Shown piece by piece: positions 56,520 to 64,000 of a stretch of DNA of 64,000 nucleotides. This DNA is from Pomacea canaliculata (lineage: Eukaryota; Mollusca; Gastropoda; Architaenioglossa; Ampullariidae), in assembly GCF_003073045.1 (NCBI RefSeq), contig NC_037603.1, forward strand, positions 17,738,192 to 17,802,191, in the 5' to 3' direction. How positions within the stretch are numbered: the first letter of the stretch is position 1; each line of letters begins with the position of its first letter. A program made the translations under genes and the position numbers. The notes beneath the pieces are model-generated. The model saw nothing but the letters and a program-made list of their open reading frames with translations, was not told where the DNA came from and made no database searches.

Positions 56520-59266
56520 GGCAGGCAGGCAGACAGACAGGCAGGCAGGCAGGCAGGCAGGCAGACAGACAGGCAGGCAGGCAGACAGACAGACAGGCAG
56601 GCAGGCAGGCAGGCAGGCATGATGATGATGATGATGATGAGTTGCAGTGATTTTCGTCATGACATTCGTGCTGGAAATGATGTCAGTACGACAAACCGTG
56701 CTGATCGGAGTGGCGCTGCTGACGTCAGGTGTTGGGGTCAGCTTTGTTGTGACCTCGTATCCAGCGCTAATCTTCACTCTCGGCGTAATGATAGGTGGGT
56801 AGACCGGACATTGCTTAACTCAGCTACACGTGTCGATATTTCAAATTTAGCGTTGACTTATATAAATTTGTCAACCACCACAAACAAATGAACAGACAAA
56901 CAAAATGTTGCTTGTAACACATGCAAGAGGAAGACGTTATCTTAATACTTAATAGTTTGTAATTATTATTCTGTATTAAAAGGGATGCTAGAACACGAAA
57001 GTTTTGTGTCTTTAGATACAGATTCTACAGACATTCTGTATTTTTGATGCAGGTTATGGAGGCTTATTGTGGTATTTATGACAAGTGCTTAAGTGTTGTC
57101 CTAATATTGGTTTCAGGCTCTGGAGTGTTATTCTGTCCTGGGCTGCAGGATTTGGAATGTTCCTCTCTCTCTAATTGTATGTGCTGAAGTGTTGCCTAGG
57201 ACTTATCTTTGGTTGCAGGTGCTGGGGTCTCCTTCGCATCCGGCCCTTGCTTCGTGTTGTTGGGCCAATACTTTGACCGGCGCCTGACCCTGGCCACAGC
57301 AGTCGTCAACTCCGGGGTCAGTGTCGGTGCTTTGGTGATGCCTTACCTGCTGCGCCTGCTGCTGGACCAGTATTCTCTACCTGGCGGTCTGCTGGTCATG
57401 AGCGCTGTTCTGGCCAACATGTTTGTCTGCGCATGTCTCTTGCGACCCTTCCCAGCATCCCATCGGGACTCTCATAGTACTTGTCACCTCAGTGGGGGCA
57501 AAGATGACGTGGCGTCTGATCCTCTGCCGGAAAATACACCAGAACATCGTTTTCACACTGAGAGAGAACTTTCATCAACACCAGGAACACAGTGTCTGGG
57601 AGAGTTGAGTCCCCTGATTGTATCGCATGAATCACGCGCTGTCGATGCAACTGGTCCTATAGGCAGTAGTAGGTTTCCTGTATTTTCTAATAGTGTTTTT
57701 TCCCCTTCTATGCCTAGTACTCAGCATGGAGAAGCGAAACCTATCTCTGAAAATATTTCTAAACAGGAAAATCTTCCTGATATTCACACTTCTAACTTTT
57801 ACAAAGCAGAAACAAAATCTGATTCTGATCAGGAGCACGCTCTCCCTGACCAGTTAACTGCGGCCATCATCGCCTGCGACACACTGTCTCCTTTGAAGGT
57901 TTCTTCGGATGTCAAAGTTCACCGAGGAGACAATGCTAATGCACCACGGCACGACAATGAAAGCAGTTTGAGGTTTTCTGATGGAAACAACAGAAGGACC
58001 GGAGTGTGGCTGTCAGCAGCCAGAAGGAGACTTGCACAAACATTTGACATCTCTGTCTTCAGGAGCTTGGCCTTCTGGGTGCTGGTGCTTCATCAGTGGT
58101 TCGGAGTTACAGCTGGACTTCTTCAACCTGTCTACTTACCTCCGCTTGCCATGGAGAAGGGATTTAGCGAAGGGGAGGCAACCTTCATGGTGATGGTGAC
58201 CGGAGGCTGCGACATCTTCAGCAGGATTTTACCAGGAGTTATCGCCAATTTCAAACTGCTGCAGCCACACGAGATGGTGATAGCAAGTCAGGTGATCCTG
58301 GGAATCTTGTTACAGGTGACTGGCGCTCTCATTGCTCCATGTCTTGTTCTGTGTGCTCGACCTAGCTGATAGAAAGAAAAAAAAAAATAAAGGAAAGGAA
58401 AAATGAAACACAGAAAAGAGATATTTGTGGCTGTAGAAAGAAACTAAGCGAAGACATAGACTAAGTGTATGAAGCAGGATGAATCGACATAGAATGAAAT
58501 AATAAAACGAAAGATAGAAAAAAACAGGAAGGAGTCGTTAAAGACGAGAAAACATTGAAATATTGTTGTGGAACAGTAATCTAGTTGTATACATAGTTCT
58601 CCGAAGACTTTTGTTTTCTTTTTCTTAACTTTGTCGTTCTCGTTCGTTTCTTCCCAGTTCACTTTCTTTTTCAACACCATACTGTCAATGATGGCTTTCT
58701 CTGCTGCCATGGGGGCCCTGGGCGGAGTCATCTTCTCCATGACTCAGATCATGATCATCAACTTCATGGGACTCCATCGTTTCCCTGTTGCTTATGGATA
58801 TATCCAGCTTTTTAATGCCACATCATCAGCTGCCAACTTTCCACTTGCTGGTGAGACGGATTTAACTTTCACAGGGCAAAGTTCTTAGCGGACAAACGCA
58901 AATAAAAAATAACCTAATCAATGAATCAGCCAAAAATTGTCATCATCAAAAAACAAATCATTGTTCAAAGATTATTGCCAATAAAAATTTATTTGACATT
59001 TTTGATGAACAGTTTAAGTTTATTTAGTAAACAAAGGTCACTTGAGCAGAAGAATGTTAAAAACAGAGAATCTAGTCAAGGGTTTTTGAATAACTTGCTT
59101 ACTCTTCTCTCGTTAAGGTTACCTGAGGGACACATTTGGAACCTCCACAACGATCTTTAACTACCTGGGCGCCGCTCACATCGTGTCATCAACCATCTTG
59201 TTGTCGTTTATAGTGCTGAGTCGTTGTCAACAGCGATGTAGGAATGGAACTTACGGAAGCTTGTGA
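53585..59266 (+). CDS. monocarboxylate-transporter-like protein C (SLC16 family, MFS)
   Basis: Six exons: 53585-53726, 56210-56353, 56648-56794, 57219-58315, 58658-58850 and 59118-59266; 1872 bp, about 623 aa, no frame breaks. Exons 2, 3, 5 and 6 have the same lengths as in copy A (144, 147, 193, 149). DCGWAWVVL, QYFDRRLTLATAVVNSGVSV and GGCDIFSRILPG are all intact. The exon 4 loop is about 80 aa longer than in A and rich in Ser, Asp and Glu, and is shared with B, so B and C are the closer pair. Intron 1 holds a 1.7-kb transposon inside a LINE remnant; intron 2 is largely a tetranucleotide microsatellite. The function is proton-linked or facilitated monocarboxylate transport by family; the substrate is unknown. 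Confidence 0.9.
54090..54186 (+). mobile_element. LINE reverse-transcriptase fragment, left part
   Basis: Encodes PTSPHLVVLHHLYADATHLS, related to the HHLYADDTQL block of non-LTR reverse transcriptases. It is interrupted at 54187 by a DNA transposon; the right part resumes at 55928. Confidence 0.7.
54187..55921 (-). mobile_element. CAGTGGCGTAGG-ended DNA transposon, copy 2 (1.7 kb, inverted)
   Basis: Same element as 6741-8633 in opposite orientation (starts CAGTGGCGTAGGAACC, ends CATCTTCCTACGCCACTG). It is flanked by a 6-bp direct repeat, agtctg, at 54181-54186 and 55922-55927. The copies share long near-identical stretches but differ in length by about 160 bp. No transposase was recognised. 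It sits in intron 1 of transporter C, inside a LINE fragment. Confidence 0.88.
55928..56030 (+). mobile_element. LINE reverse-transcriptase fragment, right part
   Basis: Continues the LINE after the transposon: the DNA reads as MSVNKLKL-like then DQTKEIPIGK-like peptide in shifted frames, corresponding to the region just after YADD in CR1-type elements. Confidence 0.6.
56414..56640 (+). repeat. (CAGA)n/(CAGG)n microsatellite followed by (ATG)n
   Basis: About 200 bp of alternating CAGACAGA and CAGGCAGG blocks, then seven ATG units, ending 8 bp before the exon 3 acceptor of transporter C. It fills most of intron 2 and keeps an open frame by chance of its period. Confidence 0.93.
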
Positions 59267-62067
59267 GAACTGTAACTGCAGTTTTTCAGCACGGATACCC
59301 GTTTATGCGTGAATGTACCTGCGTGGGTACATAGTCATGTTACTGTTTGTCTGTGTTTATATGTCTTATGTTGGTATCATCATTTCTTACTTGTACTAGA
59401 AACAGAAACGTGCACGTGACCTATCGATGGTGTTTTTATGTCAATATTAAATGTCACAAGAGGAGGCAGGGTAGTCAGGTGCATCAGAAGGTGGGAGATC
59501 ACAATCACTAGTTGGAGGATTGGTGGGGTCAGTGGTAAGCTCCTCCTCCCTATCCGCCCACCCACAACCTGCCCTCTTGTTCTTACTCTGCAATGCAGAC
59601 TGCTTCCACCCATTCTTACAGGTTTGTTTCATCCCTCAACAGCATATTCAAGGAACTGAGATAAACGTGGCGTAAGCCACGGGCTTGTGCAAGCTTTCCA
59701 AGGGAGGTAAGCATGTACAACGTAAGAGTAGGAATTCGCTCCTGTTACTCTCCCTTGGTTCTCTCGCGTTCTAGTTTTCATTACCTCGATTAAATTGCAT
59801 GATCCCCAAAAACGAAAACCACTAAAATGTACTAAATGCATACATGATATGTAGAGTAAATACAGATAATATTATTGTAATTAGATATTCTGTGAGTACA
59901 GAATTGCAACAAAATCTGGTCTTTTTTTATTTTAATTTTTAGTCAGCTTGATAACCTATCAAGCATTACTGAGTCATCATTAAAACTTGATTGATTTCCG
60001 ATTATTCCAGTTAAATTTGGAGCCAGTATATATCTTGGCACATTATTTCAACCCTTCTTTAGTACAGGCAGGATCGTATTTGTTGTTTTGAACTTTGTTA
60101 AAGATACTACTTGGTTGTAAGACAGAAGAGTAACATCTTTTGGAAATAGTGACTATCTGTAAACATCTAATTATGAAAAAAATAATTGTCTATTCCAGAA
60201 AACCACGATTGTTTGTATTGATGAAATAAGTGTGCTTTAATCTTTTCTTGAAACCAATTCAAACTGAGCTGGAGATTGACCTGGCTGACCCAAACCCATA
60301 TTAAACCTCAATTATTTAGAGTATCTTTATCTTGAAGATATATTCAGAATTAATCAAGTTTGCTTGATTTATCTGAAAGAGATTTATTTAGTGGTATAAA
60401 AAGAACCCCATGATACTGGGGGAGCTCTTTTTTCCACTGAAATGTAAGTTTGTAGAATCGCACATTTATACCTAGAAAATGCCAGTTTGCCATTTCATTT
60501 TTACAAATATTGGATATATTCACACTGAAGTTACATTAAATATTTAAAGTTGATGCTCTGAGTAGTTTTCACAATGTTTGGTTGTGCGTTCTGTGAATTG
60601 CATGTGTGTGAATATGTGTGTGTTGGTGAAACATGTTTAGTTGCTGTTATGTTCTTAATGGAATATAGAGCGGTATGACAATATTACAATCATTCTATGG
60701 ATCGTGTCAGTTGAGAAACTTGTCAAGATATAAATACTTGTCAAGATATAAATACATGTCAAGTGTGGTGTAGGCGGGTACACTAATGCTGTCGCGTTTG
60801 TACACAACATGGTGAGCGCTGTTCAGTGTCAACAAGATTCGGATGAAAGCGCGGAAGGGAAGTGATGATGTGCTGCAGCTAACCGGGTGTAAGAGCTTCA
60901 ACAATAGCTGTTACCATGACAACAAAAGCATGATCCTAAAAATACATGGTTACCCACGCGTCGCTGATCATGTAAGGTCAAGAGAAGTGACCCCAACTTC
61001 CGACTGCAGAGAGCATCCTGCTCCCCAAGGTTCGTGACGAGTGGCTTGTGCTTGAGATGCGCACGTCAGTAATAGGATTTCCGGAATTTTTCTCTTTTAT
61101 TTTTGGGAAATTCAAAGGCGACGATTTAAATAATTTCAGTTCAGTAATTTCATGTACAAAACCTTCTTAGTGACATTTTTTTAAAGTTTCTTTTTAACCC
61201 TTTGCATCTTTCTAGGTGCTAGCTGAACCACACTATCAGCAACTTAGCAGATTGTCAACTAGTTTGTTGAGTATTGTCATAACTCCCAGCATGTGCTTGG
61301 TTGTTCGTGTGTGTGTGTGTTTAAGAGACAGAGACAGACACTGATTATTCAAGGGCCACGGGACAATCAAACTCTGAGAGAGAGAGAGAAGTCGTTCTAA
61401 TGAACTTTTGTTTTTCTCTTAGCTAGACACTTAACCGACTTTCTTGTACAAATATGTATAGAAAGTACGTTTTGTGATGACTAATGCCATAAGCTAATGG
61501 GTGAACGGAAAACACATGAAACCAGAAATGACTTTGAGAAACTGGTTCTTGCTTGAAAATCGGCCTTTTGAGGTATTCCCATAAACTGTGTGTTTCTCGT
61601 ACTAATCGTAATTCCTACAACTGGTCCTACACTGGGTCTGGTAGGTTCTAACAAGTTTTACTCACATCCTTACCTTCACTGCCTAATTCTTAAAACGTAT
61701 ATTGACTGCAGGTTATACAGAGAACAAGTGTCTCAAAATCACAAAAAATGTAAAAAAAGTGATAATGCTGACCGTGAAGATTGTGATCTTTCCTTTCGTC
61801 AGCACTCAAATATTTCTAAAAGAGTAAATTCCGTGTCGGTGTTCTTTCAAACCCCGAAAGACGCAAAGACGACAATTTGTTTTGACATTTATTGCCCCTG
61901 ATAATCAGCAAGGCGTGCAATCCTATATTTACACTATGTACAGACACGGTCTATTGACAAAGAAAATGTACAGTCAATAGAATGACGTGTTTCCTCCCCT
62001 GGAGCCGGCAGGTGACTGCCTGGTGTCATCGATCGCTGCTGGTGTCATCTATCGTTGCTGGTGTCAT
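59267..62067. other. intergenic spacer
   Basis: The first 370 bp is the transporter 3' flank duplicated from copy B. The rest is AT-rich with a (GT)n/(GA)n stretch near 61300-61390. The right end includes the 3' UTR of the next gene (AATAAA on minus at 61888-61893). No other gene was seen. Confidence 0.5.
61888..61893 (-). terminator. polyadenylation signal of the IL-1-like candidate gene
   Basis: AATAAA on the minus strand, about 175 bases past the TAG stop at 62068-62070. Confidence 0.5.
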
Positions 62068-62080
62068 CTATCGCTGCAGG
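62012..62080. repeat. 19-bp minisatellite across the stop codon of the IL-1-like candidate
   Basis: Three copies of GCTGGTGTCATCTATCGTT-type units in tandem. The last copy supplies the TAG stop and the final codons (LQR) of the minus-strand gene. Confidence 0.75.
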
Positions 62081-63768
62081 TCGCTGGGTGGCGCCGGCAG
62101 AAACTCGAAGGTGAAGTTGCTGACATTTTCCAGAAATCTCTCGTCGTAGGGCGGAGGGTCACAGAGCTTCAGCTTCAATCCGTCCACCGCATCGTAGTAA
62201 ATAAAGTAATCTGAGGACAGAAATAATAATGTTTTGCTAGTCAATCCCCAGATTAGACAATAAGAGCCACCATACATAGACTGGACAACACTAGCCACTA
62301 ACTAAACTAGACAATACTAGTCGCCAAGTTAATATTCTGGACTATTCTCTGTGGTCTCCCTAGCTTTACATCATGATCAGTGCACAGGAATGTCGCATAT
62401 CAAGGACCGAAAAAACTCCTTTACACTGTACAGTGTACACTACATAAACAGTTCGGAATAGGTGGTTTGCTTGTATATATTTAGATTCTAATAATTTCAG
62501 TTCAGTAATTTCACCTACAAAATCTTTCGTGACATATTTTTCAGTTTATTTAACCCTTTGCATCTTTCATAGCATGCTGTAATTCAGTAGGTAATGTTTC
62601 AACAACTTCCAGATGTATGTAGACTTGAAGAGATAGATATGTATAAATAAAGGTTCATTCTGCAAAATGTACGTTGGCACACTAAAGGTCAAGTGTTCAG
62701 AGCATTACCGATGAACTTCCTGTAATCACTGCACTAAATGCAGTTTATTCTGACGCAGACACACGCGCGTGCGCACGTGGGCGCGATATGGTAATGACAA
62801 TAGTTGACTGTAATAAACTTCTTCCTTAACGAGCTTCAACAGTCGACTAACCCTGCATCCAAAACTGCTTTTCACAAGCTATGACCACTTCAGTTTGAGT
62901 CGTGCTTTATATGAATAATAAATGTTGCAAGTATTAGAACTAGTGTGGTGTAGGAACAAGTGAAAGATGTACGTGTGTGTGATTTATTTGTTTATTAAAG
63001 AGAGAGAGAGGTGTGAAGAGGTGTGAAAAAATAGGAGGGAAAGACAGAAAGATAACAGAACTTCCTGTAAGCAGGTGTCACAGGAAAAAGGGTGTGCAAG
63101 GAGATAAAGAAGAAGGAAAGATAACGACAGGAAGAGTAAAGTGCGGGACCTACTTTGGAACATGAGCGGCCGGAGGAAGTAGGTCTCCTCCCCCTGTCCT
63201 GAGGTGACCATGGCGAAAAACCTCGGGTCAGCCTCCTTCAGGCTGTCAATGCTGGTGTCCAGGGCGCTGCTCTGGTGACGAGAAACAGTCAAGATGAATA
63301 ATAGTTTGTAATATACTTACTAATGAAGGTGGAACCAGGTTTGTTTGTTTCTATGCACTTCTCTCTTCTCCTCCATCCTCCACCCATACGAGGTGACCGA
63401 CTCAATATTCTGCTTTAGACACTGATCCACTTCCACAACTTGAAAAAATAAAAAAAAAATAAAAAAAAGCAATAAACATTTTTCTCAACCCCACCCACCC
63501 ACCGTGGGAGGAGATAAGCTCGTGCACGAGGTGACACACACCTTTAAGGTGGTCAGGCGACTGGAGGTGGGGCTGGGCACGATGAACTGACTCTTTCCGT
63601 ACACCTGGAGCACACACAGGAACACCACGCGGTCCAGGGTGTCATCGTCGCCCACGAACTTGTAGCACGTGAAGACATCTGAGACAACAAAGTCGCAGTT
63701 TGTCTTGGGTGACATGAAGGTGCATGGAGGGTTATCGACAAACTTCGTCAAGTACATGTGAAGACAGT
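62068..63768 (-). CDS. IL-1-like cytokine candidate, last three exons (5' end beyond window)
   Basis: Minus-strand exons 63542-63768, 63154-63271 and 62068-62210, GT-AG borders, phases 1 to 0 to 1, TAG stop at 62068. About 161 aa are visible; the first exon start (acceptor CTTGAG) is the least certain junction and the 5' part lies right of 64000. By eye the C-terminal 110 aa follow the IL-1 beta-trefoil pattern: FLCVLQVYGKSQFIV and RLTTLK; DPRFFAMVTSG like the IL-1 KRF-F strand; FQNYFIYYD like FPNWYIST; and a terminal NFTFEF like DFTMQF. The spacing of these blocks matches IL-1 beta and IL-1RA within one to three residues. The visible length is close to one trefoil domain. The fold claim is inference; it may be an unrelated secreted or cytosolic protein. 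Confidence 0.6.
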
Positions 63769-63894
63769 CTCAAGACGGAAGTGCAATGATACGAGCGAAA
63801 GGGTTAGGAGGCTATCTGCTGCAGTGCTACCTAGCGGATGTAGAAAAGAGACAAAAACAAGAACAAACAAAAACAAACAAAAAACCAAAAAAAC

Positions 63895-63896
63895 CC

Positions 63897-63928
<32 letters not shown>

Positions 63929-63945
63929 CAAAAAAAAAAAAAACC
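63895..63945. repeat. poly(A)-rich tract
   Basis: Runs of A broken by single C, within the presumed upstream intron of the minus-strand gene. Confidence 0.85.
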
Positions 63946-64000
63946 CAAAGTCAAATAAACACAGGTAGAGACACCGACAGATAGACCAGTAGAGAGAAAA

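Noticed and set aside
56406-56891. 161-aa open frame through the CAGA/CAGG repeat into exon 3 of transporter C
   Set aside because: It is a product of repeat period; the true exon 3 frame differs and is defined by paralogues.
1-64000. CRISPR arrays, bacterial operons or plasmid features
   Set aside because: Introns, snRNA genes and animal repeats show a eukaryotic nuclear sequence; no direct-repeat/spacer pattern was seen.
1-64000. LTR retrotransposon, retroviral or Polinton remnants
   Set aside because: No paired LTRs and no capsid, protease, integrase or envelope motifs were recognised; the only RT fragments are of LINE type.

Overview
This is an animal nuclear genome window, most likely from a mollusc and probably a gastropod. 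The evidence is spliced genes with GT-AG introns, 5S rRNA genes interleaved with U1 snRNA genes, tandemly duplicated SLC16-type transporters, an FMRFamide-receptor-like GPCR, Ig/TIR receptors, and many hAT elements, LINE/SINE remnants and microsatellites. The species was not identified. All homology calls were made by eye from translated motifs.

Layout. (1) 1-14.2 kb, minus strand: two tandem Ig-Ig-TM-TIR receptor genes of the IL-1-receptor type. The first is cut by the left window edge, so its TIR exons are outside. The second is complete (7 exons, about 764 aa). Matching internal exons have identical lengths (294, 199, 149 and 138 bp). Between them lie a 455-bp hAT element and a 1.9-kb transposon. 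(2) 14.4-27.1 kb: a tandem array pairing U1 snRNA (minus) with 5S rRNA (plus). It holds three full U1 genes, two 98-nt U1-derived variants, three full 5S genes and one truncated 5S. Three hAT transposons sit inside one damaged repeat unit. (3) 28.8-29.3 kb: an AT-rich minisatellite with a period near 67 bp. (4) 29.5-32.0 kb, plus: a carbohydrate sulfotransferase with a 14-bp microexon. (5) 34.3-36.3 kb, minus: a complete four-exon class A GPCR. (6) 37-41.6 kb: no gene recognised, two short hAT MITEs. (7) 41.6-59.3 kb, plus: three tandem monocarboxylate-transporter-like genes. Copies A and C are intact and B is decaying; a stray exon fragment lies between A and B. (8) 62.0-63.8 kb, minus: the last three exons of a small gene, about 161 aa visible, whose C-terminal half resembles the IL-1 cytokine fold.

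The most interesting possibilities are, first, an IL-1-like ligand candidate in the same 64 kb as a tandem pair of IL-1R-like receptors. Second is a short U1-derived RNA that lacks exactly the 12-nt splice-site-pairing tail but keeps the U1 promoter block at the same 24-nt spacing. Third is a set of six hAT insertions whose 8-bp target duplications all fit nnnTAnnn. No retrovirus, LTR element or Polinton was recognised.
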